Part shown: positions 45,930-54,919 of the stretch, in pieces | How the letters are laid out: each line of letters begins with the position of its first letter | Numbering within the stretch: position 1 is the stretch's first letter | Assembly: GCA_963717155.1 (NCBI GenBank) | Contig: OY970326.1 | Span: 4,216,001 to 4,280,000 of the forward strand | From: G963717155 sp963717155 | GTDB taxonomy: Bacteria; Actinomycetota; Thermoleophilia; Gaiellales; JALYLC01 | Reading direction: 5' to 3' | DNA: 64,000 bases | Notes under the pieces: model-generated | The model's database searches: none | Told to the model about the DNA's origin: nothing | Seen by the model: the letters and a program-made list of their open reading frames with translations, nothing else | Program-made: the position numbers and the translations under genes

Positions 45930-47182
45930 TCCTCATCCCTTCTCGTGTGCGAACCGTGGACGTCGTTCGCTCCGAACGACGAGTGCGCTTCGGCCGGGGG
46001 TGCGTCGACATGCGGCCTGATCGCCTGACCTGTGTCGGAATCGAAGAAGTGCAGCGCGCTCGTGTCGACGGCGAGCGTGAGTCGTCTCCCGGAGGAGATA
46101 TCCGCGTTCGGCGCGAGCGAGGCTGCGAACACGGTCGTTTCAGGGCCGGCGCTCGCGCCGGCCGGCGCCATCAGCTCGGAAGCGTCCGGCTCGCTCGTGG
46201 GGGATGGCACGGATCCGAAGACCGCACCCGACCGGGCCGCGACGGGGAACATGACGCGCATCTCCTCCCCGAGCAGCTCGACGACGTCGACGGTCACGTC
46301 CATACGGGGCGTGGCCGGTGGTGCATCGGGGCGGATCTGGGAGAACCTGGAAGGACGGATGCCGACGATGACCCGACCGCTCGGAAGCGTGACTCCGGCC
46401 GGGACGGGCAGGTCGTGCCCGCCGAAGAGCAAGCGGCGTTCGACGACATCCGCGTGCACGAGGTTCATGTCGGGAGAGCCGATGAATCCGGCGACGAACG
46501 CGTTCTCGGGGTGATCGAAGAGCTCACGAGGGGTCGCGATCTGCTGCAGGACGCCGTCCTTGAGGACGGCGACACGATCGCCGAGCGTCATCGCCTCGAT
46601 CTGATCGTGCGTGACGTAGACGGTCGTGACGCGGAGGCGGTCACGCAGACGCGCCAGCTCCGCTCTCGTATGAGCCCGCAGCTGGGCATCCAGGTTCGAG
46701 AGCGGTTCGTCGAGCAGGTAGACCGCCGGCTCGCGCACCATCGCTCGACCGATCGCGACGCGTTGCTGCTGACCGCCCGAGAGCTGAGCGGGCTTACGCT
46801 TCAGCAACGTCGCGAGGCCCAGGATCTCCGCGACCTGCAGCACACGCTTCGCGCGCTCGGCCTTCGGCACCCGTCGCAGCTTCAGGCCGATGCCGAGATT
46901 CTGCTCGACCGTCAGATGCGGGTAGAGGGCGTAATCCTGGAAGACCATCGCGATGTCCCGTTGCTTTGGGGGCAGCGCGGTGACGTCGCGATCGCCGATG
47001 AAGACGCTTCCGGATGTCACCGGCTCGAGACCGGCGATCATGCGCAGCAGCGTCGTCTTGCCACACCCGGACGGTCCGACCAGCACGAGGAACTCGCCGT
47101 CGTACAGATCGAGGCTCACGTCCTTGACGGCGGCATGGCCGGCGAACGTCTTGTTGACGCGACTCAGGGTTACCCCGGCCAA
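45926..47182 (-). CDS. Carbohydrate ABC transporter ATP-binding protein, UgpC/MsmK type
   Basis: 418 residues from TTG 47182, which has GGAGGG nine bases upstream. An ATG at 47230 is the alternative. Motifs are Walker A GPSGCGKTT, Q-loop MVFQDYALYPH, signature LSGGQQQRVAIGRAM, Walker B VYLLDEPLSNLDA and H-loop YVTHDQIEAMT. A C-terminal TOBE/MOP regulatory domain (VIVGIRPSRFSQI) carries an unusual Pro/Ala insert. Unlike many actinobacteria, which share one MsmK-type ATPase among importers, this operon has its own. Confidence 0.93.
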   Translation of the reverse strand: MAGVTLSRVNKTFAGHAAVKDVSLDLYDGEFLVLVGPSGCGKTTLLRMIAGLEPVTSGSVFIGDRDVTALPPKQRDIAMVFQDYALYPHLTVEQNLGIGLKLRRVPKAERAKRVLQVAEILGLATLLKRKPAQLSGGQQQRVAIGRAMVREPAVYLLDEPLSNLDAQLRAHTRAELARLRDRLRVTTVYVTHDQIEAMTLGDRVAVLKDGVLQQIATPRELFDHPENAFVAGFIGSPDMNLVHADVVERRLLFGGHDLPVPAGVTLPSGRVIVGIRPSRFSQIRPDAPPATPRMDVTVDVVELLGEEMRVMFPVAARSGAVFGSVPSPTSEPDASELMAPAGASAGPETTVFAASLAPNADISSGRRLTLAVDTSALHFFDSDTGQAIRPHVDAPPAEAHSSFGANDVHGSHTRRDEE

Positions 47183-47216
47183 CCGTGCACTCCCTCCATC
47201 GTGAAACGGTCGCTCG

Positions 47217-47242
47217 ACTGGTCTGCTCACCTGGTAACCAGG
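47217..47242. promoter_or_regulatory. Operator-like site before the transporter genes
   Basis: CCTGGTAACCAGG (47230-47242) is a perfect 13-base palindrome with a TGGT-A-ACCA core. This is similar to the TGGTnnACCA-type sites of FadR-subfamily regulators such as UxuR/ExuR. It is joined to ACTGGTCTGCT (47217-47227), also found at 40785. It lies between the glycosidase stop and the ATPase start. The divergently encoded FadR-type regulator at 50.5 kb is the obvious candidate to bind here. Confidence 0.5.
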
Positions 47243-47269
47243 CGATGATCGCGTAGGCTCATGGCGATG

Positions 47270-49648
47270 TCAAGCCCCCTCGTCCTCGCCCGCAAACCGC
47301 GCGAGGATCCGGCGGGTGCGGCCTGCCACGGCGATCTCCGCGCCGTGGACATCGAGGCGGTTGCCATCGACGATGACGTTGCGAGGTATGACGCCGCCCG
47401 GGCGGGCCAGGTTGACGACGATCGTCTCGGGCGCGGTGTCGAACGCGCCGGCAAGGGTGAGCTCGACCGTGTCGGCCGTGGCTTCGCAGCAAAGCGACAG
47501 CGGGCCGAAGTACGTGGGGAGGTCGGTGATCGCGATGCGTGCGCCCGCCTCGAGCCAGTGGCGCGGGATGCCTTCGAGCAGGCGGAGCGTGCTCCCCGAC
47601 TCCCGCACGATGAGCAGGCGGAGGAGCGTGACGAATCCCGCGGCAGCCCACCCGTGCGGCTGATCCCCGAAGCCGGTGTTGCGGTCGAGGTCGACCATCT
47701 CCACCCAGCCGTTGGTGGGTGTCGCCAGCTTCCCGAATCGCTCGAAGATCGCCGTGGCCTCTGTCGGCCGTCCCAGCTCGAGCAGGGCGCGCGCCATGTC
47801 GCAGCTGCCGTAGCTCCAGTTCATGCGGTGCCTGACAGGCCAGGCACCGGCAGCTCGGTAGGTGCCGCGGCGGTGCAGCAGCTCGCGGAGCGCGAGGCCG
47901 TGGTGCGGATAGACCTTGTAGCCGAGCAGCCCCTCCGGCGCGAATGCTTCTGCATAGGAGGCGAACAGGCGCTCCACCCTTCCCTCCTCGATCCCCTCCA
48001 CGGCACGGGGCCACACGAGGAACGCGATGTGCTGCTGCGTGAGACTCGAGTTGACGTCGCGCTCGGGCGCGGGCACCATGGCCAGCCGCGCGACGCCGTC
48101 CTCCTCGACGTACCCGCGATCGATCGCGCGCAGCAGCGCCGCCCGGAAATCGGCGTACTCGTCGGCGATCCAATTGCGATCCGCCTCCCGCCCGAGCTGT
48201 GCCGCCGCCTCGCGCACGCAGTCGAGGCCGTGCAGCGCCCAGACCTGATGGACGAGGTAGAAGTCGGGGTCGTTGCTCCAGCCTTCTCCGATGCTCGGCG
48301 GCAGCAGGCCGGGCACCGGCGCCTCCACGCGGTAGCGGGGCGAGTCCTGGAGCGCGCGGAAGTCGCGGATCCACTCGGCTGCGTCGAGGAGGCCGGGATA
48401 CACGCGCGCCAGCCACGCCTCGTCGCGCGTCAGACGGTAGTGCTCGAGCAGCGCCCACGGCGCGTGGCCCTGTCCGTCGTACTGCCCGGTGGGACACTCG
48501 AAGCTCTTCTGCGGCTCGAACGGGTCCAGCGGCGGCACCCCGGCATACACCCAGCGTTCCTCGGGGTGACGCTGAAGGTGCAGGAAGTATGCGAGCGAAC
48601 GCTCGGCCTCCACCGGCAGCCCTGCGATGTCGAGTGCCCAGCACATGTACGCGGCGTCACGCGTCCAGAAGCGACGGTACGCGCGCTTGCCCGGGTAGAC
48701 GAGGTAGTGATCGCCCACGCGGCGCCGCAGCAGGAGGATCGCCGCGACCGCCGCCCAGTACATGTCCTCGACGTGGGCGTCCGGGAGCTCGACGCGCGCC
48801 GCGGGGGCCAGCAGCTCCGCCCACGCGGCACGGGCCGCCTCGAGGCACGCATCGCCCGAGGCTGCGCGCAGTGCAAGAGCCGCAGACTCCGTATGGACGT
48901 GGACCGGCGTCTTGATCCACACGTGGCGCTCTCCGCCCGCGGGCACCTCGAGGTCGTAGCGAGCCGCGAGCTCGAAGCTGCGAGATTCGAGCGTCGCCTC
49001 GAACGTTTCCAGCTCGGCATCCCAGGTGTCCGCCGGCATCGTCTGCAGGCGCTCGCCGAGCGCCGAGAGCTCGACCTCGAGCTCCTCGGGCGAGGGTCGA
49101 GCTCCGCCTGTGGCCGATGGGGCCGGGTCCGAGACCAGGTAGATGCGGTCGTCGAGCACGAGGAGGTCATCGCGCCATCCGAGGTCGCCCGGGCGCGGGA
49201 ACTCGCGCAGCGCGTCGAGCGTCCGCCGTTGCCCGCGCTGTCCCACCCAGACCGGGACGCTCCGCGCCGCGCTCCCGTCGTTGCGCACGGCGAGGCGTGT
49301 GAAGTCGACGAGTCGCCCTTCGACGTGCCAGCCGAAGGACAGGACGCTGAGCGCCGTTCCGTCCAGCTCGCCGTGGGTGACGACGATCGGCAACCTGCCG
49401 TCGAGCAGCTCCTGGCGGGGCGAGAGGTCGCGCAGGGGCACGGCGTCATCGCCGAACGCAAAGACGGTCGCCCCGTAGGAGAGCTCGTAGCCCGGGATGG
49501 GCGACATGAGGCGACCCTCGTAGAGACGCACGTCGGTCGGTGCGTCGCCGTACTCGCGGACGAGCGTTCCGTCCGGCTCCACGGTCGTGGCGAACTCGCC
49601 ATCCGCCATTCCGATGAGCGTGCGGATGTCGTCGCGGCGGCCGCTCAC
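47270..49648 (-). CDS. Six-hairpin (alpha/alpha)6-barrel glycoside hydrolase
   Basis: 792-residue intracellular protein without a signal peptide. The N-terminal beta-sandwich-like part (about 1-250) precedes an (alpha/alpha)6 barrel with KRAYRRFWTRDAAYMCWALD, PTGQYDGQGHAPWALLEHYR, LPPSIGEGWSNDPDFYLVHQ, RHRMNWSYGSCDMARALLEL and GWVEMVDLDRNTGFGDQPHG. Layout resembles GH15/GH63/GH94-like glycosidases. The acidic residues in WTRDAA and MVDLDRN are candidate catalytic groups. It sits between an SDR gene and the sugar importer, so it probably cleaves the imported oligosaccharide. GTG 49648 has no obvious ribosome-binding site. Confidence 0.82.
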   Translation of the reverse strand: MSGRRDDIRTLIGMADGEFATTVEPDGTLVREYGDAPTDVRLYEGRLMSPIPGYELSYGATVFAFGDDAVPLRDLSPRQELLDGRLPIVVTHGELDGTALSVLSFGWHVEGRLVDFTRLAVRNDGSAARSVPVWVGQRGQRRTLDALREFPRPGDLGWRDDLLVLDDRIYLVSDPAPSATGGARPSPEELEVELSALGERLQTMPADTWDAELETFEATLESRSFELAARYDLEVPAGGERHVWIKTPVHVHTESAALALRAASGDACLEAARAAWAELLAPAARVELPDAHVEDMYWAAVAAILLLRRRVGDHYLVYPGKRAYRRFWTRDAAYMCWALDIAGLPVEAERSLAYFLHLQRHPEERWVYAGVPPLDPFEPQKSFECPTGQYDGQGHAPWALLEHYRLTRDEAWLARVYPGLLDAAEWIRDFRALQDSPRYRVEAPVPGLLPPSIGEGWSNDPDFYLVHQVWALHGLDCVREAAAQLGREADRNWIADEYADFRAALLRAIDRGYVEEDGVARLAMVPAPERDVNSSLTQQHIAFLVWPRAVEGIEEGRVERLFASYAEAFAPEGLLGYKVYPHHGLALRELLHRRGTYRAAGAWPVRHRMNWSYGSCDMARALLELGRPTEATAIFERFGKLATPTNGWVEMVDLDRNTGFGDQPHGWAAAGFVTLLRLLIVRESGSTLRLLEGIPRHWLEAGARIAITDLPTYFGPLSLCCEATADTVELTLAGAFDTAPETIVVNLARPGGVIPRNVIVDGNRLDVHGAEIAVAGRTRRILARFAGEDEGA

Positions 49649-49682
49649 CGTGCGCCTGCGGTGCGGGTCGAGCTCCCCATGC

Positions 49683-50447
49683 TCAGGGCTCCAGCTCGGG
49701 CGCGACGTGGAACAGGGAGCAGCCTCCGTCGAGCAGGAGGACCGCGCCCGTCATCGAGTCGGAGGCGCGCGAGCACAGGAAGACGGTGGCACGCGCGACC
49801 TGGTGCGGCGTCTGCAGCTCGCCGAGCGGTATCACGCGGCCGGCCCGCGCTGCGTACTGCGGTTCGGTCAGACGCTGGCGTCGCGCCATCCCCGCATCGA
49901 CGATGCCAGGAGCGAGGACGTTGACCAGGATGCGGTGCGGCGCCAGCTCGAGGGCCATCGAGCGCGCCAGCATCCTCACGCCGGCCTTGGTCGCCGAGTA
50001 GGCCGCGACCTCAGGCCAGGGAATGTCCTGGATCCACGATCCCGTGAAGACGATGCGGCCCCCCGTGCCCTGCTCGACCATCACACGCGCGGCGGCCTGG
50101 GCGACGTTGAAGGAACCCGTCAGGTTGACGTCCAGATGACGGCGCCACTGGTCCGCCGTGATGTCGAGGAACGGCGCTGACTCGACGATCCCCGCGTTCG
50201 CGATCACGACGTCGACAGGGCCGTGAGCCTCGAACGCCTCGTCGACCGCGGCGCGGTCGGTGATGTCGACACCGCCGGGACCGCGCACGTCGATGCCGCT
50301 GACCCGGGCGCCGCAGACGCGAAGCTCCGAGACGATCGCGGCGCCTATGTCGCCGGCGGAGCCGGTGACGATGGCCCTCACGCCACGCAGGTCCGAATAC
50401 GCGGCCGCTTCCGCATTCGTGTCGACATCGGTTCGCACTCTCGCCAT
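49683..50447 (-). CDS. Short-chain dehydrogenase/reductase
   Basis: 254 residues with Rossmann motif VTGSAGDIGAAIVSEL, NAGIVESAPF, catalytic Ser in VFTGSWIQD and YSATK tetrad. The first glycine loop is TGSAGDIG rather than TGxxxGIG. The C-terminus has SMTGAVLLLDGG, typical of sugar-acid dehydrogenases. First gene of the nine-gene minus-strand operon and divergent from the FadR-type regulator across about 30 bases, so it is probably under its control. Confidence 0.9.
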   Translation of the reverse strand: MARVRTDVDTNAEAAAYSDLRGVRAIVTGSAGDIGAAIVSELRVCGARVSGIDVRGPGGVDITDRAAVDEAFEAHGPVDVVIANAGIVESAPFLDITADQWRRHLDVNLTGSFNVAQAAARVMVEQGTGGRIVFTGSWIQDIPWPEVAAYSATKAGVRMLARSMALELAPHRILVNVLAPGIVDAGMARRQRLTEPQYAARAGRVIPLGELQTPHQVARATVFLCSRASDSMTGAVLLLDGGCSLFHVAPELEP

Positions 50448-50465
50448 CGGGTCGCTAACCTAGCG

Positions 50466-50476
50466 TTGTATGACCG
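50466..50476. promoter_or_regulatory. FadR-type site TTGTATGACCG in the divergent promoter
   Basis: The site contains the GTnnnAC core recognised by FadR-subfamily GntR regulators. It lies in the very short gap between the SDR and regulator starts and overlaps an ATG at 50470. This favours the second ATG (50479) as the real regulator start and autoregulation as the likely control. Confidence 0.4.
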
Positions 50477-50478
50477 GT

Positions 50479-51285
50479 ATGTCCACTCCGTCCAGTCCGC
50501 CCGATCGCGAGGGTGCCGCGCTGTGGATCGAGCAGGAGCTGATCCAGGAGGTCCCCGAGGGCGTCCGCCTACCTGGCGAGCGCCAGGTCGCAGAGCACCT
50601 CGGCGTCAGCCGCCAGGTTGTCCGCGAGGTGATGCGCGGCCTGGTCGAGCGCGGCCTGGTCGAGGTGGTGCCGGGCCGCGGCACGTTCACACGGCGCGTC
50701 CGAACCACCGACGCCGCCCGGCCACTCGACTCGCTGCTGCGTCGCGAGGCGACACCGCGTCATCTCGTCGAGGCTCGCCTCATGCTCGAATGCGAGGCGA
50801 TCTCACTCGCCGCTCAGCGAGCGACCCCCGGCGAGATCGCGGCGATGGCGGCCGCGCTCCATCAGTTCGACGTCGTGCCGGACGCGCTCAGCAAGGCGCG
50901 CTTCGACATGGCGTTCCACATGATCATCGCGCAGTCGGCGCACAACCCGGCGATCGAGGTCATGTTCATCGCGCTTGCCTCGTCCACGCTCGAGATCATG
51001 GTGCGAAGCCTCACCGATCCCCGGGTGTTCGAGGAGGGCGCGTCGCTACATCATTCGATGCTCGACGCCCTCCGAGCACACGAGCCGGAGGCTGCGCGCG
51101 CTGCGATGGCCGAGCACGTCGGGCTCGCATTGCGCCGTTACGGCGACGACGTCGATCAATCGATCGATGCGATCGCGCAGCGTGAGATCTCGAAGCTGCT
51201 CGGTCCGGGCATGAGCGTGGACGGCGTGCTCGACACCATCCGCAGACTCAGCGCCGCGACGACCAGCGAGCTCCTCCCACCGTGA
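50479..51285 (+). CDS. GntR-family regulator, FadR (FCD) subfamily
   Basis: 268 residues. The winged helix is VRLPGERQVAEHLGVSRQVV, REVMRGLVERGLVEVVPGRG, TFTRR. The FCD domain has LVEARLMLECEAISLAAQRA, ARFDMAFHMIIAQSAHNPAI, SLHHSMLDALRAHEPEAARA and MAEHV. The histidines in FHMII, LHHSM and EHV fit the metal-binding FCD pattern. The start at ATG 50479 is preferred because an operator-like site precedes it. It overlaps the downstream enolase-superfamily gene (GTGA) and is divergent from the carbohydrate operon, so it is probably the pathway-specific regulator. Confidence 0.9.
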   Translation: MSTPSSPPDREGAALWIEQELIQEVPEGVRLPGERQVAEHLGVSRQVVREVMRGLVERGLVEVVPGRGTFTRRVRTTDAARPLDSLLRREATPRHLVEARLMLECEAISLAAQRATPGEIAAMAAALHQFDVVPDALSKARFDMAFHMIIAQSAHNPAIEVMFIALASSTLEIMVRSLTDPRVFEEGASLHHSMLDALRAHEPEAARAAMAEHVGLALRRYGDDVDQSIDAIAQREISKLLGPGMSVDGVLDTIRRLSAATTSELLPP

Positions 51286-52508
51286 GGATCGTCCGTGTCG
51301 ATACGGTCCGCATCGCCGAGTACCCGAACCTCCTGTACGTCCTCATCCATGATGACGCCGGGCGAGTCGGGCTGGGTGAGACGTTCTACGGTGCCGCGGC
51401 GGTGGAGGCCTGGGTGCACGAGACGGCTGCGCCGCTCATCACCGGCGAGGATCCCGGCCGGATCGGCGCGATCGCGCGATCACTGACCGGATCCGTCGGC
51501 TGGGCCGGAAGCGGGGCCGAGACCCGTGGTCGATCGGCGATCGACATCGCGCTATGGGATCTCCTGGGACAGGCCGCGGGCCTCCCGCTCTTCGCACTGC
51601 TCGGCGGCGCGGCCCGCACCTCGGCGAATGTCTACAACACCTGCGCGGGCTATCGCTATGTACGGACGGGCGTGTCGCAGGCCGTGGACAACTGGGGACT
51701 TCCCGGCCGGGGCGATGACACGGGCCCGTACGAGGACCTCGAAGGCTTCCTCACCCGGCCAGGCGCGCTGGCCGAGAGCCTGCTCGAGCAGGGGATCCGG
51801 GCGATGAAGATCTGGCCGTTCGACGGGTACGCCGAGATGACCGGCGGCACGTCGGTGGATTCTGGCGACCTCGACCGCGGACTGCGCCCGCTGCGCGAGA
51901 TCCGCGCTGCGGTCGGCATGGAGATGGACGTGATGATCGAGTTGCACGGCCTCTGGCAGCGCGAACCGGCGCAGCGCATCGCGACGGCCTGTGACGCGTT
52001 CGAGCCGCGCTGGTACGAGGATCCACTTCGCGCCGACGACATCGAGGGCCTCGGCAGGCTGGCCGCTCGCACACCGACGCCGCTGGCCGTGGGCGAGACC
52101 GTGGCCGGTCTCGCGCACTTCCGGCGCCTCTGCGAGCACGGCGCCGCAGGGATCGTCGTGTTCGACGCCGGCTGGTGCGGAGGCCTGAGCGAGGCGCGCA
52201 AGATCGCGGCCGTCGCCGAGGCCCACGCGCTCCCGGTTGCAGCCCACGACTGCACGGGGCCTGTCGGCTTCACGGTGGGAACGCATCTGTCGGTGGCGTT
52301 CACCAACGCAGCGATCCAGGAATCCGTTCGTGCCCACCACTCGACGTGGTACGCAGAGCTGGTCGAGGGCCTGCCGCCGATCGAGAACGGCGTCGTCTCG
52401 CCGCCTGACGCACCGGGTCACGGTGTGCGCTTGCGACCAGACATCTTGAAGCGCCGCGATGCCTGCATCCGGGTATCCGACGCGGTGACGTACTCGCATT
52501 CGCCCTGA
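51282..52508 (+). CDS. Enolase-superfamily (mandelate racemase/sugar-acid dehydratase) enzyme
   Basis: 408 residues. The Mg ligands are Glu220 (MIELHG), Glu246 (WYEDPLR) and Glu272 (VGETVAG). The general bases are Lys176 (AMKIWPFDG) and His322 (AAHDCTGPVGF). This pattern of Glu ligands and a late His is found in sugar-acid dehydratases of the MR group (mannonate, galactonate or gluconate type). The capping domain begins VRIVRVDTVRIAEYPNLLYV. It is translationally coupled to its FadR-type regulator. The likely reaction is dehydration of an aldonic or uronic acid to a 2-keto-3-deoxy product. Confidence 0.9.
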   Translation: MRIVRVDTVRIAEYPNLLYVLIHDDAGRVGLGETFYGAAAVEAWVHETAAPLITGEDPGRIGAIARSLTGSVGWAGSGAETRGRSAIDIALWDLLGQAAGLPLFALLGGAARTSANVYNTCAGYRYVRTGVSQAVDNWGLPGRGDDTGPYEDLEGFLTRPGALAESLLEQGIRAMKIWPFDGYAEMTGGTSVDSGDLDRGLRPLREIRAAVGMEMDVMIELHGLWQREPAQRIATACDAFEPRWYEDPLRADDIEGLGRLAARTPTPLAVGETVAGLAHFRRLCEHGAAGIVVFDAGWCGGLSEARKIAAVAEAHALPVAAHDCTGPVGFTVGTHLSVAFTNAAIQESVRAHHSTWYAELVEGLPPIENGVVSPPDAPGHGVRLRPDILKRRDACIRVSDAVTYSHSP

Positions 52509-52540
52509 CCGTTGCCCGAGCCCGAGGGCGCGCGCCGGCT

Positions 52541-53857
52541 TCAGGTCGCTTCGAGGTGCGCTTCGCCGAGCACGGCGGTGCGCTCGGCGAGCTCGGAGAT
52601 CTTCGAGTTGTCGAATCCGAAGAGCGCACTTCGCAGGTGATTGTTCAACGGCGCGGTCCAGCGCTCGGGAATCGCCGGAGTGCCGTAACGCGCGCCGAAG
52701 GCGGATCCCGCCGTCGCGCCGTTGCAGTCCGTGTCCCAGCCGCCCTGGACGGCGAGCCCGATGACCTTCGTGAAGTCCTCCTCGCCCCACAGGAGCGCCG
52801 CCGCGACAACGGCCGCGTTGTTGATCGTGTGAACGAAACCGTAGTGGCCGTAGGCCTTCTCGATCTCGTCGCGGGCCGTCTCCCAGTCGAGTCCCGACGC
52901 GTGCAGCTCGATCACGTGCCGCAGCGCCTCGGCGAGGCGCGAGCGCGGAGGGACGTACGCGAGGCTCACGTCGAGCGCGGCAGGTAGGTCGCGGGCCGCG
53001 AAACTCGCTGCGATCAGGGCGGCTGCCCACATCGCGCCGTAGATGCCGTTGGCGGTGTGCGAGAGGCTGGCGTCCTGGAACGCGAGCGTGGCGGCCAGAT
53101 CCGGGCGGCCAGGGGACACGTAGCCCCAGGTGTCGGCGCGGATCTGTGCGCCGATCCACTCGCGGTAGGGATTGTCGTGGACCGCCGTCTCGGGGGGCTG
53201 CATGCCGTACAGCAGGTTGCGGTATGCCGCGCGTTCGGCGGTGTAGATCTGCGTGAACGGGAAGTGGTCGAGCCACTCGGTGGCCACGTGCTCGGGACCG
53301 AAGCCGAATCCGTGCTCCTCGAGGATGTGGACGCCGAGGATCGTGTAGTCGATGTCGTCGTCGCGCATTGCGAACGCGATGTTCCCGGCTGTCGACTCGG
53401 TCCAGCACGCCACCAGGTCCCGCGCCTCCTCGGCAGTTCGCGGCGGCGGAAGATACGCGATCAGGGGATAGGCGTCATGCTCCTCGAGGTAGGTGCGGAT
53501 GGCGGCACGTCCCCAGCCCTCGACCGGCTTTCCGAGGATGCAGCCGGCCACGCGCCCGGACCACGCTGCCAGAAGGCGGTCGCGCAGCGCGTCGCCGGAG
53601 AGCACCAGCGGTGCCGGCCGCGGCGGTCGGGACAGCGTCGCGGCGATCGCCTCCAGCGACGATGGCTCGTGATACGGCCAATCGTTCGCCGTGCCCACGT
53701 CGCCGAGGGCGTGCAGCATCAGGCGCCGGTCGGCCGCCGACCCTTCCGCCAGGGCAGCCCGGACAGCAGCCTCGATGGGGGCGATGTCGCGGCCGGACTC
53801 CCGGCACTGGTCGAGCTCTCCTTCGAGGAGGTCGCGCGGGTCGAGGACGTCGAACAT
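52541..53857 (-). CDS. ADP-ribosylglycohydrolase-family protein
   Basis: 438 residues of the DraG/ADP-ribosylglycohydrolase fold. Dinuclear metal sites are represented by MRDDDIDYTILGVHILEEHG in the middle and GGWDTDCNGATAGSAFGARY near the C-terminus, with VAGCILGKPVEGWGRAAIRT at the start of the domain. The N-terminal 90 residues are extra. Homologs in sugar operons are thought to cleave N- or O-glycosidic bonds other than protein ADP-ribose. Its place directly after a LacI regulator supports a metabolic role here. Confidence 0.88.
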   Translation of the reverse strand: MFDVLDPRDLLEGELDQCRESGRDIAPIEAAVRAALAEGSAADRRLMLHALGDVGTANDWPYHEPSSLEAIAATLSRPPRPAPLVLSGDALRDRLLAAWSGRVAGCILGKPVEGWGRAAIRTYLEEHDAYPLIAYLPPPRTAEEARDLVACWTESTAGNIAFAMRDDDIDYTILGVHILEEHGFGFGPEHVATEWLDHFPFTQIYTAERAAYRNLLYGMQPPETAVHDNPYREWIGAQIRADTWGYVSPGRPDLAATLAFQDASLSHTANGIYGAMWAAALIAASFAARDLPAALDVSLAYVPPRSRLAEALRHVIELHASGLDWETARDEIEKAYGHYGFVHTINNAAVVAAALLWGEEDFTKVIGLAVQGGWDTDCNGATAGSAFGARYGTPAIPERWTAPLNNHLRSALFGFDNSKISELAERTAVLGEAHLEAT

Positions 53858-53874
53858 CGGGTCTGTCCGCTCCT

Positions 53875-54870
53875 TCAGGCTGAGTCGCGCTGGATGAACT
53901 CGTGCGAGATCACGACCTGCCGACGCGGACCGGCGTAGCCGTCCATGCGGTCGCGAAGGAGACGGCCGGCCGTCGCCCCGAGCCGGTCGGCAGGGTTGAG
54001 CACCGTGCTCAGCGCCGGGGTCACGAGCGCAGCAGCCTCGATGTCGTCGTAGCCGACCAGGGCGACGTCAAGCGGAATGTCCAGGCCCAGCTCACGGGCC
54101 GTATCCATGGCACCGATCGCCATCAGGTCGTTCGCGCAGAAGATCGCCGTCGGGCGATCGGGCAGCGCTGCCAGGACCCGCATCGCAGCTGCCCCGCCGG
54201 CACGCGTGAAGTCGCCGTCGACGACGAGATCCAGGCGGAACGCTGCGCCGGCGTCGGCGAGCGCCTGGCGGTATCCGGCGGCGCGAGACTCGCTCGGCGG
54301 CAGGCCGGGAGGGCCGCCGATCAGCCCGACGCTGTGGCCGAGCTCGAGCAGGTGGCGCGTCGCGTCGCGCGCTCCGGCGCCGTCGTCGGTGCGAACCAGG
54401 TCGATCGACGGATGGTCGAGGTGCGAACCGATCGAGACGAGCGGGACGTCCGCGAGCGGCACCTGGGCGAGGTCGGCAGTCGAAAGGTGGAACGCGACGA
54501 TGACGACGCCGTCGACCTGTCGGTCAAGGACGTCGACCAGGTACTCGAGCTCGTTGCCGGGCACGCGATCCGTGTTGCACACGAGCACGTGACACCCGAC
54601 CGCCGCGAGCTCGTCCTGGAGACCGCGCGCCAACCGCGGGTACACCGGGTTGCTGATGTCCGGGATGATCAGTCCGGCCGTGTGCGACCGGCGCGTCCGC
54701 AGGCTGCGGGCCACCACGTTGGGCCGGTAGCGCAGCTCGCGCGCCGCCCGCTCGATCGACTTCCGCGTGTTCGCCGCCACCGGTCGCTTGCCCGAGAGCG
54801 CATGGGAGACGGTCGTCGGGCTGACACCCGCGCGCGATGCCACCTCGGAGAGCGTGGAGCGGTGTGGCAT
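53875..54870 (-). CDS. LacI-family transcriptional regulator
   Basis: 331 residues of canonical length. HTH is TLSEVASRAGVSPTTVSHAL with hinge YRPNVVARSLRTRRSHTAGL. The effector domain has IIPDISNPVYPRLARGLQDE, GAGARDATRHLLELGHSVGL and VALVGYDDIEAAALVTPALS. It is followed after 17 bases by the ADP-ribosylglycohydrolase gene, so it probably controls that gene and itself through the operator-like site at 54887. Confidence 0.93.
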   Translation of the reverse strand: MPHRSTLSEVASRAGVSPTTVSHALSGKRPVAANTRKSIERAARELRYRPNVVARSLRTRRSHTAGLIIPDISNPVYPRLARGLQDELAAVGCHVLVCNTDRVPGNELEYLVDVLDRQVDGVVIVAFHLSTADLAQVPLADVPLVSIGSHLDHPSIDLVRTDDGAGARDATRHLLELGHSVGLIGGPPGLPPSESRAAGYRQALADAGAAFRLDLVVDGDFTRAGGAAAMRVLAALPDRPTAIFCANDLMAIGAMDTARELGLDIPLDVALVGYDDIEAAALVTPALSTVLNPADRLGATAGRLLRDRMDGYAGPRRQVVISHEFIQRDSA

Positions 54871-54886
54871 GCCGGTACGAGGCTAG

Positions 54887-54898
54887 CAAAACGATTTG
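54887..54898. promoter_or_regulatory. LacI-type operator CAAAACGATTTG
   Basis: Near-perfect palindrome with the central CG and AT-rich arms usual for LacI-family sites, 17-28 bases upstream of the LacI start. It is one of the few AT-rich stretches nearby. Autoregulation of the regulator and the glycohydrolase gene is inferred. Confidence 0.6.
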
Positions 54899-54919
54899 TA
54901 TGGCGTGTCGCGCCGCCCA

